Positions 1-22,309 of a stretch of 64,000 nt of DNA are shown piece by piece. Positions within the stretch are counted from its first letter, which is position 1. Every line of letters starts with the position of its first letter. The position numbers were made by a program, and so were the translations under genes. Under the pieces are notes generated by a model. It was not told where the DNA came from. It worked only from the letters and a program-made list of their open reading frames with translations, and did not search any database. The stretch comes from Azospirillum sp. TSH58 (GTDB taxonomy: Bacteria > Pseudomonadota > Alphaproteobacteria > Azospirillales > Azospirillaceae): positions 343,001 through 407,000 of the forward strand of contig NZ_CP022366.1 in NCBI RefSeq assembly GCF_003119115.1. The letters run 5' to 3'.

Positions 1-2
1 CC

Positions 3-670
3 GGCACGCCGTCCAACGGCCAGCGCGTCGTCACCCTCACCGGCGTCTCCGATGACGGGGCAAGCAACAACACCGCCAGCCTGACCGGCATCGCCGCCAC
101 CATCAATGTCGGAGCACCGCCGCTCACCCTGCCCACCCTGACGGCAACGGGCGGCACGCCGACCTTCACCCAGGGGGCGGTCTCGGGCGCCGATCTGTTC
201 TCCGGGGTGACGGCGGACACCAACGACACGGGGCAGGTCTTCACCGGCCTGACCCTGACGATCACCAACGTCAGCGACGCCGAGGCGCTGCTCGGCATCG
301 GCAGCAATCCCCTTGCCCTGTCGGTCGCCGGCGGCGGCCCGACGCCCTTGCCGGGAATCACCGGGTCCGGGCTGGGCGTCTTCGCCAACGTGGCTGTCAA
401 CGGCACCACGGTAACCGTCACCCTGACCGGGCTGAACCACACCAACGCCCAACTGGCGACGCTGATCGACGGCCTGTCCTACATCAACTATACCGGCGGC
501 ACCTTCAACGGGTCCCCCATGTCCGGCAACGTGACCGCCGGCAGCCGCGTCATCACCGTCACCAGCGTCACCGACGATGGCGGCAACAACCACACCGCCA
601 GCCTCACCGGCGTCTCCGCAACCGTCAACGTCACCGCCGCCCCCCCACGCCGGTCCTGCAAAGCGCCGCG

Positions 671-674
<4 letters not shown>
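3..674 (+). CDS. Upstream fragment of giant Ig-like/RTX adhesin (5' partial, out of frame with the rest)
   Basis: The reading frame is open from the left edge (third base) to a stop at 672-674, so the start lies outside the window. Residues up to about 640 form one roughly 160-aa beta-rich unit: ADLF/SxVTA, then a GQVFTGL phrase, an LIDGL.Y phrase and a VTSVTDDGG phrase. The same unit recurs in the next frame at about 1345-1840 and 2190-2640. After a run of seven C (640-646) the frame reads PRRSCKAPR and stops. The frame one base behind continues smoothly as TPVLQSAAVTGDSLVL, matching the linker at about 1846. The two frames are therefore one gene split by a missing base. Phase variation, true decay or a homopolymer sequencing error all remain possible. 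No start codon or secretion signal is visible here. Confidence 0.75.
640..646 (+). other. C7 homopolymer at the frameshift junction
   Basis: Seven consecutive C residues sit exactly where the upstream open frame must shift to reach the downstream one. Adding one C would give Ala-Pro-Pro-Thr-Pro-Val-Leu-Gln-Ser, which parallels the intact linker Ala-Pro-Ser-Ala-Pro-Val-Leu-Gln-Ser near 1835-1855. The tract is short for a classical contingency locus but long enough for sequencing or polymerase slippage. Confidence 0.6.
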
Positions 675-14275
<13,601 letters not shown>

Positions 14276-14316
14276 GAAGGCGTCCTGTCTGAAGGGATCC
14301 CTCTGGAAAGGTGATG

Positions 14317-14353
14317 AAAAAGGCTGGCGGTCCTGAAGACCGCCAGCCTTTTT
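14317..14353 (+). terminator. Rho-independent terminator after the giant adhesin gene
   Basis: A perfect 11-bp stem GGCTGGCGGTC / GACCGCCAGCC (14322-14332 and 14338-14348) with a 5-nt loop is flanked by five A and followed by five T, 41 nt after the stop codon. The A and T flanks make it able to work on either strand. Confidence 0.9.
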
Positions 14354-14495
14354 CTTGATGGCCCGCGATGATTTTGTCGATGCGCATGCCGCAAGGCGGG
14401 AGGCGCGTCGTGAACCGCGCCGGATTGTCCGGAGGCACGGCGACCTTCAGGGTGCGCGACACCCGCCAGCCGACGACCCGTCCACGACAGCATGG

Positions 14496-14760
14496 CTAGT
14501 CCGGCTTGCGCACCAACGTCGCGATCAGGGAGAGGGCAATGTCCCACCCGGTGTCGCTGCGGGCCGAGCCTTTGTGGATGCGGATGCCATTGCTCGGCTT
14601 GGTCTTGCCGATCATGAAGACATCCGACGACACCACGCCGATGCCCCGCTCATAGAGCATTTCGGCGATGGCCGTGGAGTCCTGGGGCGAGTCGAGATCC
14701 AGCCAGAGAAACAGGCTTTCCGGATCGCTCTTTGCCAGAGCGCCGCCGCCATCGGCCAGC
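14496..14760 (-). pseudogene. Remnant of the C-terminal end of a PLP aminotransferase-like (MocR-type) protein
   Basis: The reverse-strand frame ending at 14496 reads LFLWLDLDSP, AEMLYERGIGVVSSDVF, NGIRIHKGSA and IALSLIATLV. This order resembles the C-terminal small domain of GntR/MocR-type aminotransferase fold proteins (LWLxL, RGVxVxPGxxF, IRLxxG, then a final amphipathic helix). No N-terminal HTH, PLP-lysine motif or full-length frame can be found upstream, and the frame soon runs into the promoter side of the MFS gene. Read as a decayed gene end; the family call is tentative. The rest of 14354-15022 shows no convincing gene. Confidence 0.4.
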
Positions 14761-15022
14761 GCCAGGGGTAGAGTGAGCGGGGCGGCGTGCCCGTGAGGGT
14801 GGCTGCCCGGCCAAGACAGCGCTTGGCGCAAGGCCCGTGACGGCATCCAGGCCAACGCGGCCTGTTGCATTTCTCCGCGGGATCGGTACCCTGTGTCGCA
14901 TCGCCAGCCACGCTGGCCGTAAGCGTTCAACGTCAACCAACGCACTCAACGATCCTCGCCGATCGGAGTGCGTTCGCGTTGCCGAACCACGGCCATCGGC
15001 GGGGACCAGTGTGGAGAACACC

Positions 15023-16231
15023 ATGGGTCCCCAAACAAGGCCGGCGTCGGCGCGCGATCCGGCGCAAGGCCGCCTGATCGTCCTGACCGCCGTCCTGTTC
15101 GTCTCCTACCTCTGTGTCGCCCTGTCCCTTCCCGTGGTGCCGCTGTTCGTGGCCGGGGATCTCGGGATGGGCAATGTCTGGGCCGGGCTGGGCGTCGGCA
15201 GCGCCTTCCTCGCCACCATCCTCAGCCGCGGCTTCGCCGGCACCGTCTCCGACCGCCGGGGCGCCAAGCCCGCGGTCGGGCGGGGCTTGGCCTTCTATGC
15301 GGCCGGCGGGCTGGTCTCGATGGCCGCCGCCCCCCTGTCCGCTACGCCCTGGGCGGCCTTTTCCGTGCTGGTGGCGGGCCGCCTGCTCGTCGGCGTCGGC
15401 GAAAGCCTCGTCGGTGTCGGGGTGGTCGCCTGGGGAATCGGCATCGTCGGCCCGCAGCGGTCGGGCCGGGTGCTGGCGCTGATCGGGGCGGCGCTCTATG
15501 GCGCCTTCGCGGCGGGCGGGCCGCTGGGGCTGGCGCTGTTCGACCGCTTCGGCTTTTCCGGCGTCATGGCGGCCAGCGTGCTGCTTCCCGTCGTCGGGCT
15601 TCTGGCGATCCGGCGCATGGAGGGCACCCCGGCCCATCCCGACGCCGAGCGTCCGCCCTTCCGCAGCGTGCTGGGGCGGATCTGGCGGCAGGGCGCCATC
15701 GTCAGCCTCCAGGGCATCGGCTTCGCCGCCATCGGCGCCTTCTTCTCGCTGCACTTCGTCCGCGAAGGCTGGCCCTACGCCGGGCTCGGCCTGACCGCCT
15801 TCGGCCTCGGCTTCGTGCTCGTCCGTTTCGCGCTGGGCCATCTGCCCGACCGCTTCGGCGGCCTGCGCGTGGCGATGGGGTCGCTGGCGGTGGAGGCGGT
15901 CGGGCAGGCGCTGCTGTGGACCGCGGGCGATCCCGTCACCGCGCTGGCCGGCGCCTTCCTGACCGGACTCGGCTGCTCGCTGGTCTTCCCCGCCATGGGC
16001 CGCGAGGTCGTCCATCTCGTGGAGCCGCATCTCCGCGGCACCGCGCTCGGCGCCTTCGCGGCCTTCCAGGACGTCGCCTATGGCCTGACCGGACCGCTGG
16101 CCGGGCTGCTCGCCGACCAGGTGGGCTACGGCGGCGTCTTCCTGCTGGGAAGCGCCGCCGCCGCGCTGGGTTTCCTGACCACCGTCCAGCTGCTCCGCGC
16201 CCGCCCGGTGGTGAAGACCAGCCCGACCTGA
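15023..16231 (+). CDS. MFS transporter (YhhS/arabinose-efflux-like)
   Basis: A 402-aa major facilitator with about 12 hydrophobic segments. TM1 begins at residue 20 (LIVLTAVLFVSYLCVALSLP). Loop 2-3 carries the family signature G.VSDRRGAKP (DRxGxR/K type), and the second half has an equivalent LPDRFGGLR. A central polar loop (MEGTPAHPDAERPP) separates the halves. The ATG at 15023 follows a GTGGAG ribosome site; upstream ATG/GTG options lack one and would add a low-complexity, non-membrane tail. Likely a proton-driven exporter of sugars or small drugs; the substrate cannot be told from sequence. Its stop is one base from the convergent motB stop, so no separate terminator fits between them. Confidence 0.85.
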   Translation: MGPQTRPASARDPAQGRLIVLTAVLFVSYLCVALSLPVVPLFVAGDLGMGNVWAGLGVGSAFLATILSRGFAGTVSDRRGAKPAVGRGLAFYAAGGLVSMAAAPLSATPWAAFSVLVAGRLLVGVGESLVGVGVVAWGIGIVGPQRSGRVLALIGAALYGAFAAGGPLGLALFDRFGFSGVMAASVLLPVVGLLAIRRMEGTPAHPDAERPPFRSVLGRIWRQGAIVSLQGIGFAAIGAFFSLHFVREGWPYAGLGLTAFGLGFVLVRFALGHLPDRFGGLRVAMGSLAVEAVGQALLWTAGDPVTALAGAFLTGLGCSLVFPAMGREVVHLVEPHLRGTALGAFAAFQDVAYGLTGPLAGLLADQVGYGGVFLLGSAAAALGFLTTVQLLRARPVVKTSPT

Positions 16232-16232
16232 G

Positions 16233-17183
16233 CTAGTCCCCCGCCGCGGCCTTCAGGAGGGTGATGCTGATCCGCCGGTTCTGCGGGGCCAGCGGGTTGG
16301 CCGCGTCGAGATGGTCGAGGTCGGCGCGGCCCTCCACCCGGACGATCCGCCGGGCCGGCACGCCTGCGGCGATCAGCTCGCGGCGGGCGGCGTTGGCGCG
16401 GTCGCTGGACAGTTCCCAGTTGCCGTACTTCGCCCCGTCCGCATAGCCCAGCGCGTCGGTGTGGCCGGTGATGCTGAGGCGGTTGGGCGACGACGCGACG
16501 GCGCCGGCGACCAGCCGCATCAGCCGGCGGCCCTGCTCGTTCATCTGGGCGGAGCCGACGTTGTACATCGACACCTTCGCCTGATCGGTGAGCTGCACGC
16601 GCAGGCCGACGGAGGTCTGCTCGATGACCACGCTGCCGGCGAGCGCCCCCAGCTCCGGCATCGTCTCCAGCGCCGTGCGCAGGTCGCGCTCGGCCTTCTC
16701 CAGCCCCTGCTGCTCGGTGAGCGCCGCGGTCTGGCGGTCGAGCAGGGCCTCCAGCTCCGCCCGCGCGTCCCGCTCCGACTGGCTCTTGCCGCCGGGCGGG
16801 TGGGGCATGGGGTCCTTGCGCCCGGCGGGCTCGCGGTCGCTCTCGCCCAGCGAGGCGACGACGGGCGGCGCGGCCACCGGCACGCTGTGCTCCCCCGGCG
16901 CGTTGGGGGTGGACAGCGATCCCGTCTTGTCCACCGCCCGCCCGGCCAGCATGCCGTCGGCGCCCGAGTTGGACTGTGACAGGGCCACCGGGTTGAAGTA
17001 GTCGGCGATGCCCTTGCGCTGCTCCACCGTGGTGATGTTCATCAGCCACATGATCAGGAAGAAGGTCATCATCGCCGTCACGAAGTCGGCGTAGGCCAGC
17101 TTCCAGGCGCTGTTGTGCTCCTCCTCCTCCTCGCCGTAGCGGCGCTTGATGATGATTGTCGGCTCGATGCGCTTGCGGGCCAT
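16233..17183 (-). CDS. motB: Flagellar motor stator protein MotB
   Basis: A 316-aa stator subunit. A charged N-terminus (KRRYGEEEEEH) precedes the single TM helix with the proton-binding aspartate Asp33 in KLAYADFVTAMMTFFLIMWL. A low-complexity linker (about 70-140) is followed by an alpha-helical region (about 140-185) and an OmpA-type peptidoglycan-binding domain (about 200-310) with SITGHTDALGY and LSSDRANAARREL. Together with MotA it couples proton flow to rotation and anchors the stator to the wall. It lies 9 bp behind motA in the same operon. The linker is longer than in E. coli MotB, otherwise the protein looks standard. Confidence 0.95.
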   Translation of the reverse strand: MARKRIEPTIIIKRRYGEEEEEHNSAWKLAYADFVTAMMTFFLIMWLMNITTVEQRKGIADYFNPVALSQSNSGADGMLAGRAVDKTGSLSTPNAPGEHSVPVAAPPVVASLGESDREPAGRKDPMPHPPGGKSQSERDARAELEALLDRQTAALTEQQGLEKAERDLRTALETMPELGALAGSVVIEQTSVGLRVQLTDQAKVSMYNVGSAQMNEQGRRLMRLVAGAVASSPNRLSITGHTDALGYADGAKYGNWELSSDRANAARRELIAAGVPARRIVRVEGRADLDHLDAANPLAPQNRRISITLLKAAAGD

Positions 17184-17192
17184 GGCGGGGCC

Positions 17193-18080
17193 TCAGGCGG
17201 GCTGGCTCGCCTCGCGGGCCTTTGCCTGCGAGGAGAGGGTGGTGGCGACCTCGACCTCGGCGAGGCTCGGCTGCGTGTCGGCGAACAGCACCTTGCGGGC
17301 GAACTCCGCGCAGACCTGCGGGGGGCTGCCGCGCAGATAGGCGCCGAGTGCCGCGCGCACGCAGATGAACAGCGTCAGCTCCGCCTCGCGGCGATGGCGG
17401 GCGGCGGCGGCGATCGGGCCGACCAGCCCGTAGGACAGCAGCACGCCGAGGAAGGTGCCGGTCAGCGCCCCGCCGATCATGTGGCCCAGCACCTCCGGCG
17501 GCTCGCTGATCGCGCTCATGGCGTTGATGACGCCCAGCACGGCGGCGACGATGCCCAGCGCCGGCAGCGCGTCGGCCAGATTCTGCAACGCCTTGGGCAC
17601 CTGGTTCAGCTCGCGCCCGATGGTCTCGATCTCCTCGTTCATCAGGGCTTCGAGGTCGTGCGGGTTGTCCTGGCCCAGCGCGATCAGGCGCATGTAGTCG
17701 CACAGGAAGGTGACGCAGCGCGGCTGGCGGAAGACCGAGGGGTACTGGGCGAAGATCGGGCTGTCGTCCGGCTTGTCGATGTCGCTCTCGATGTTCGACA
17801 CGCCCTTGGACTTCGCCTGCCGCAGCAGGGCGTAGAGCAGCGAGATCAGGTCCAGATACTCGTCCTTGCTGGTGTGCCGCCCGCGGGCGACCGCGCCGAT
17901 GGTGCGCACGGTGGCGCGCAGCACCGCCATGGAGTTGGCGATGACGTAGCCGCCGATGCCGGCGCCGACGATGATGACGATTTCCACGGGCTGCCACAGC
18001 ACGCCCATCCGCCCGCCCATGGCGGCGAAGCCGCCGAGCACGCTCAGGAAGACCGCGACGATTCCGAACAGCAAACGCAT
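17193..18080 (-). CDS. motA: Flagellar motor stator protein MotA
   Basis: A 295-aa membrane protein with four predicted TM helices: residues about 2-22, 30-50, and a pair around 170-225. The cytoplasmic loop holds the charged segments that contact FliG. The conserved proline of the proton channel is in LADALPALGIVAAVLGVINA, and GGALTGTFLGVLLSYGLVGP forms TM4. The ATG at 18080 starts MRLLFGIVAVFLSVLGG, the normal MotA N-terminus; the longer open frame upstream only overlaps the TPR gene. Operon order is TPR gene, motA, motB. MotA is the ring of five subunits around MotB. Confidence 0.95.
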   Translation of the reverse strand: MRLLFGIVAVFLSVLGGFAAMGGRMGVLWQPVEIVIIVGAGIGGYVIANSMAVLRATVRTIGAVARGRHTSKDEYLDLISLLYALLRQAKSKGVSNIESDIDKPDDSPIFAQYPSVFRQPRCVTFLCDYMRLIALGQDNPHDLEALMNEEIETIGRELNQVPKALQNLADALPALGIVAAVLGVINAMSAISEPPEVLGHMIGGALTGTFLGVLLSYGLVGPIAAAARHRREAELTLFICVRAALGAYLRGSPPQVCAEFARKVLFADTQPSLAEVEVATTLSSQAKAREASQPA

Positions 18081-18150
18081 GATGTGAGTCCTCCGGCTCG
18101 GCCGAAAAGGGGGATCGGGCTCAGGGAGCCGTCGTGTTGGGCGGAAGCTT

Positions 18151-20628
18151 TCAGGGCGTCTTCCACCGGCGCACCATGCCGGCCAACGCGTCGGCGGCGG
18201 CGAGCTGGCCGCTGACGGTGGCGCTGGACAGCGGCTTGCCCGCCGGGTCGGGCGGGACGGCCAGGGCGTCGAGCAGACCGGCCCAGCGGGTTCCGGCCAG
18301 CGCCTTGCCGTGGCGTTCCGCGGCGGCGGCGACCGCCGCGTCGTCGCCCGCCCGGAAGGCGGCCAGCGCGTGGAAGGCGATGTCGTCCGGCAGGGGCGCG
18401 CCGGGTCCACTGGCCGGCCCGCCCAGCAGTTCGGCGTAGGCGGCGCGGGCCGCCGCCCATTCGCCGGCCCGGAACAGGCTGTCCGCCCGGATGCGCGCCG
18501 CCTCCGGACCGGTCAGGCCGCGCAGCGTGTCGAAGGCGCGCATCGCCTCGCCCTCGGTGACGAAGGCCTCGGCGCGCAGCAGGGCGCGGCGCCTGGCAGT
18601 CCGAGGGTCGGCGGCGGCGTCCGGCGCGGGACCGGCGGTGTGGTCCAGCACGGCCAGCGCCTCCGCCCCGCGCCCGGCGTCCAGCAGCACGCGGGCCAGC
18701 TCCAGCCCGACCGCCGCGCGCTCGGCGCCGCGCGCGGTCTCGGCGACGGTGTGGAGCAGGCGCGCGGCCTCCAGCGTGAAGCCGCCGCGGGCCAGCAGCC
18801 GGGCCAGCCGGCGCTGCTGCGTTCCGGCATCGTCGTCGGTCAGCGCCACCGTGCGGCCATAGCGCACCTGGAGGGACAGCGCGTCGAGCGCGCTGCCCGG
18901 AGTCGTCTCCAGATGGCCGATCACCGCGTCGAGAAGGCCGCGCCCTGTGGTCAGCGCCGCCCGCCCGCGCGCCGTCGCGCCGAAGCGGCGGCCGAGCAGG
19001 CCGAAGATGTCGAGCGCCGCGTCGATCCGCCCGGCGCGGGTGTAGGCGGCGCCCAGCGCGGCCAGCGCGTCCGTCTCCACATCGCCGCCGCGCCAGGCGT
19101 AGCGCAGGCTTTCCAGCTCCGCGATGGCGCCGGGATCGTCCAGCGCGCCGCTGGCCAGCCGCAGCTCGATGGAGCGCACCTGGGCGCGGTGCCCGTAGAG
19201 GTTCGGCAGTGCGGCGGCCCGCTTGTAGTGGGTTAGCGCTTCCGCCGTCTCGTTGTGCAGCTCCGCCAGACGACCGCGGAAGAAGTCGAGCCGCCCGTCG
19301 GTGGCGCCGATGCCGTCCAGCGTGATCATCTCCAGCACGATCAGGTTCAGTGACGCGCCGTCCGCCGCCTCGCCCGCCGATTCGGCGAGCAGGGTCAGCA
19401 GGCGTCCGCGCAGGTCGGCGGGGTAGGTCAGCAGCCGTTTCAGCGCGATGGGCAGGCTCGACTTCGCCGCGGTCCAGCGGCTGGGGGCCAGGGTGGCGCT
19501 GCGCCAGACATGGTGGTCGGCGGCGGCGGGGGAGGGTTGGGCGCGGACGAACTGGCTGTCGTCCGGGTCGGCGGTGCCGTCCAGCGCCCGGAAGGCGTCG
19601 CGCAGCAGGCGCAGTTCGTAGCGCTGGTCCGGCCCCGGCGTCAGGCTCTCCGCGGCGTCCAGGGCGGCGCGGCCCTCTTCCGGCAGGGCGCGGGCCAGCG
19701 TGAAGCGGGCCATGGCGAGCAGCGCCTCCACCCGCGCGCGGCCCTGGCTCTCGGCGATGCGCTGCTCCAGATGCTGCTTGCGCGCGGGGTAGTCGTCGCC
19801 GGCCCAGGCGTCCAGGTCGAAGGCGCGGATCGGCGGGTCGGCCTGGACGGCGGGAGCCGCGACCGGCGGCGGCGCGGCTGACGTTGGCACGGCTGACGGC
19901 GGCATGGCCGTTGGCGGCACGGCGGCCACCGTCTTGGCGGGCTCCGGCTTCGGCGGCGGAGCGGGGGGCGGGGCCTTGGCGACCGGTTGCGGCTGGACCG
20001 GTGGCGGTGCCTGCACCATGGGCGGCGCCTGCACGACCGGCTGGGCCTGGGCGCTGGCGACCGGGTTCAGCCGCTCGGCGAGGCTGATGGGCGCTGTCTG
20101 GGTGGCGGCCGTTGGGGCGGGCGCCGGTTCGGGAGGCGGCGGCGCGATCACCGGAAACACCGACGCGCCGGGCGCCTCGGCGAGCAATGTGGTGTCGGCG
20201 GACGCTGGAACCGGGGCGCCGGGCTTGCGCGCCGGTCGCGGCGGGTCGGCCACGTCGATGAAGGTGATCCGCCGCTCCCGGCGCACGGAGACGCGGGCGC
20301 CGCAGGGCCACTCCATCGTCAGGCTGCGCCCCTCCTCCGCCGTCTGGAAGCCGGTCAGCCGCCGCGAATAGGTGCCGTTCAGCGCCTCCAGAGGCCAGGG
20401 GACCGGTTGCGAAAAGGCGATGCGCCCGCCGCAGCTCCCCACATCGACCGCCGGGGCGCCCTGCGCGTTGACCAGAGCCAGACGCGAGAAGTCGGCGTGG
20501 TCGCCCGTCTGCACATTGATGTGGACTGGGATCGCTGCCGGCGCCTCCGCCGCGGCGGGAGGCGTGGTCAGGGCGGTGGTGACCGACAGCAGGGCCAGGG
20601 AGATGGACAGGGTCCGGCAGGGATGCAT
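18151..20628 (-). CDS. Exported TPR-like protein preceding motAB
   Basis: 825 aa with a signal peptide (MHPCRTLSISLALLSVTTAL, cleavage near AAAEA). A small beta-rich N-terminal domain (about 33-130: VHINVQTGDHADFSRLAL to RITFIDVADPP) is followed by a Pro/Ala-rich linker (about 130-260). A long alpha-helical C-terminal region (about 270-820) is full of Ala-rich helix pairs resembling degenerate TPR/Sel1-like repeats. It is 70 bp upstream of motA on the same strand, so it is probably co-transcribed with the stator genes. It may act in the periplasm around the motor; that role is inferred only from position. No catalytic motif is visible. Confidence 0.8.
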   Translation of the reverse strand: MHPCRTLSISLALLSVTTALTTPPAAAEAPAAIPVHINVQTGDHADFSRLALVNAQGAPAVDVGSCGGRIAFSQPVPWPLEALNGTYSRRLTGFQTAEEGRSLTMEWPCGARVSVRRERRITFIDVADPPRPARKPGAPVPASADTTLLAEAPGASVFPVIAPPPPEPAPAPTAATQTAPISLAERLNPVASAQAQPVVQAPPMVQAPPPVQPQPVAKAPPPAPPPKPEPAKTVAAVPPTAMPPSAVPTSAAPPPVAAPAVQADPPIRAFDLDAWAGDDYPARKQHLEQRIAESQGRARVEALLAMARFTLARALPEEGRAALDAAESLTPGPDQRYELRLLRDAFRALDGTADPDDSQFVRAQPSPAAADHHVWRSATLAPSRWTAAKSSLPIALKRLLTYPADLRGRLLTLLAESAGEAADGASLNLIVLEMITLDGIGATDGRLDFFRGRLAELHNETAEALTHYKRAAALPNLYGHRAQVRSIELRLASGALDDPGAIAELESLRYAWRGGDVETDALAALGAAYTRAGRIDAALDIFGLLGRRFGATARGRAALTTGRGLLDAVIGHLETTPGSALDALSLQVRYGRTVALTDDDAGTQQRRLARLLARGGFTLEAARLLHTVAETARGAERAAVGLELARVLLDAGRGAEALAVLDHTAGPAPDAAADPRTARRRALLRAEAFVTEGEAMRAFDTLRGLTGPEAARIRADSLFRAGEWAAARAAYAELLGGPASGPGAPLPDDIAFHALAAFRAGDDAAVAAAAERHGKALAGTRWAGLLDALAVPPDPAGKPLSSATVSGQLAAADALAGMVRRWKTP

Positions 20629-20771
20629 CGCGACTGCCCCAAATTTTATCTAAATCGGAATCAAATCCCCCAAGACACCGATCAGTTCCCGTCGCGGCGC
20701 CTCAGGTTGAAACCCGGCTTTAAACTGCATCACCTAGGTTAAGGCGGCGTTCAAACGGAAGGTGTCCGGCG

Positions 20772-21500
20772 ATGGAGAATCCCCTTTACATCGGATTGTC
20801 GCGGCAAGTGGCGTTGCGCCGGCAGCTCGATGTCGTGGCGAACAACATCGCCAACATGAACACTGCGGGATTCCGCGGCGAGCGCATGCTGTTCGAAGCG
20901 GCGATGGAGCGCGGCGGCATGAAGCCGTCCGACAAGATCGCCTTCACCATCGACCGCGCCACCTACACCGACTTCACCGCCGGCAGCCTGAAGCCCACCG
21001 ACAACCCCTACGACGTGGCGCTGGACGGCGACGGCTGGCTGCAGGTGCAGACGCCGGACGGCCCGCGCTACACCCGCGACGGGCGGATGCGGCGCGACGT
21101 CGACGGGCAGCTCGTGAACGCCGGCGGCTTCCCCTATCTGGACGACAACCAGCAGCCCATCGTCATCCCGGCCGATCGCAGCCGGATGGAGATCGGCACC
21201 GACGGGCTGGTCTCCGCCGACAACGAGATGATCGCCCGGCTGCGCGTCGTCCGCTTCGAGAGCCCGCAGGCGCTCGCCCAGACCGGCGACGTGCTGTTCG
21301 ACGCCGGGGACGCCCAGCCGCTGGCGGCCCCCGACGCCCGGATCATCCAGGGCAAGGTGGAGCAGTCCAACGTCCAGTCCATCGCCGAGATGTCGCGGAT
21401 GATGGAGCTGACGCGCGACTACCAGTCGGTCACCCGCATGATGGACGACGGGCAGGAGCTGCTGCGCTCCGCCATCAACCGTCTCGGCAAATCCGCTTAA
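20772..21500 (+). CDS. flgF: Flagellar proximal rod protein FlgF
   Basis: 242 aa of the flagellar rod/hook family. The N-terminal signature is LDVVANNIANMNTAGFRGER (about 20-39) and the C-terminal helix is SNVQSIAEMSRMMELTRDYQ; the two ends pair in the D0 coiled coil. The middle carries YTRDGRMRRDVDGQLV. It forms part of the proximal rod in the periplasm. First gene of flgF-flgG-flgA-flgH, with flgG 18 bp downstream. The 143-bp gap to the divergent TPR gene should hold promoters for both operons, but no clean sigma-54 or sigma-28 box was seen. Confidence 0.95.
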   Translation: MENPLYIGLSRQVALRRQLDVVANNIANMNTAGFRGERMLFEAAMERGGMKPSDKIAFTIDRATYTDFTAGSLKPTDNPYDVALDGDGWLQVQTPDGPRYTRDGRMRRDVDGQLVNAGGFPYLDDNQQPIVIPADRSRMEIGTDGLVSADNEMIARLRVVRFESPQALAQTGDVLFDAGDAQPLAAPDARIIQGKVEQSNVQSIAEMSRMMELTRDYQSVTRMMDDGQELLRSAINRLGKSA

Positions 21501-21518
21501 AATCAGGAGATTGCGTCC

Positions 21519-22304
21519 ATGCGCGTGCTCAGCATCGCTTCGACCGGCATGATGGCCCAGCAGTTGAACGTCGAGGTCATCTCCAACAACATCGCCAACA
21601 TCAACACCACCGCCTTCAAGCGCGGGCGCGCCGAGTTCCAGGACCTGATGTACCAGTCGGAGCGGCGCCAGGGCAGCCAGTCCACCGACGCCGGCACCAT
21701 CATCCCGACCGGCATCGAGGTCGGCCTCGGCGTGCGTCCGGGGGCGGTCAACCGCATCAACACGACCGGCAACCTGACCTCCACCGGGAACGAGCTGGAC
21801 CTCGCCATCGAGGGGCGCGGCTATTTCAACATCCGCATGCCCGCGGGCGAGACCGCCTACACCCGCGCCGGCGGCTTCAAGCTGTCGCCGGAGGGCACCA
21901 TCGTGACCAGCGACGGCCACCCGGTGCTGCCGGAGGTCACCGTGCCGCAGGGCACGCGGGAGATCGCCGTGAACGCGTCGGGCGAGGTGCAGGCCTTCGT
22001 CGACGGGCAGACCCGCCCGCGCGTGCTGGGCCAGCTCGTGATGACCGTGTTCGTCAACGAATCCGGGCTGGAGGCGATGGGCGACAACCTCTACCGGTCC
22101 ACCCCCGCCTCGGGCGAGCCGCAGGACGGCACCGGCGGGCAGGCGGGCTTCGGCACGATCCGGCAGAAGTATCTGGAATCCTCCAACGTCAACGTCGTCC
22201 AGGAGATCACCGAACTCATCTCGGCCCAGCGCGCCTACGAGATGAACGCGAAGGTGGTCGAGGCCGGCGACCAGATGGCCTCCACCCTCTCCAACATGCG
22301 GTGA
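21519..22304 (+). CDS. flgG: Flagellar distal rod protein FlgG
   Basis: 261 aa, the usual FlgG length. N-terminal signature NVEVISNNIANINTTAFKRG; rod-specific stretch GSQSTDAGTIIPTG; core LDLAIEGRGYFNI and YTRAGGFKLSPEGTIVTSDG; C-terminal helix VVQEITELISAQRAYEMNAK. It builds the distal rod that crosses the periplasm to the L/P rings. An AGGAGA ribosome site lies at 21505-21510. Its stop lies just before the flgA start, so translation is probably coupled. Confidence 0.97.
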   Translation: MRVLSIASTGMMAQQLNVEVISNNIANINTTAFKRGRAEFQDLMYQSERRQGSQSTDAGTIIPTGIEVGLGVRPGAVNRINTTGNLTSTGNELDLAIEGRGYFNIRMPAGETAYTRAGGFKLSPEGTIVTSDGHPVLPEVTVPQGTREIAVNASGEVQAFVDGQTRPRVLGQLVMTVFVNESGLEAMGDNLYRSTPASGEPQDGTGGQAGFGTIRQKYLESSNVNVVQEITELISAQRAYEMNAKVVEAGDQMASTLSNMR

Positions 22305-22309
22305 CCGCC

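Noticed and set aside
14355..14771. 138-codon forward frame after the giant adhesin terminator
   Set aside because: No ribosome site or recognisable product; it is antisense to the aminotransferase-like remnant, which makes better protein sense.
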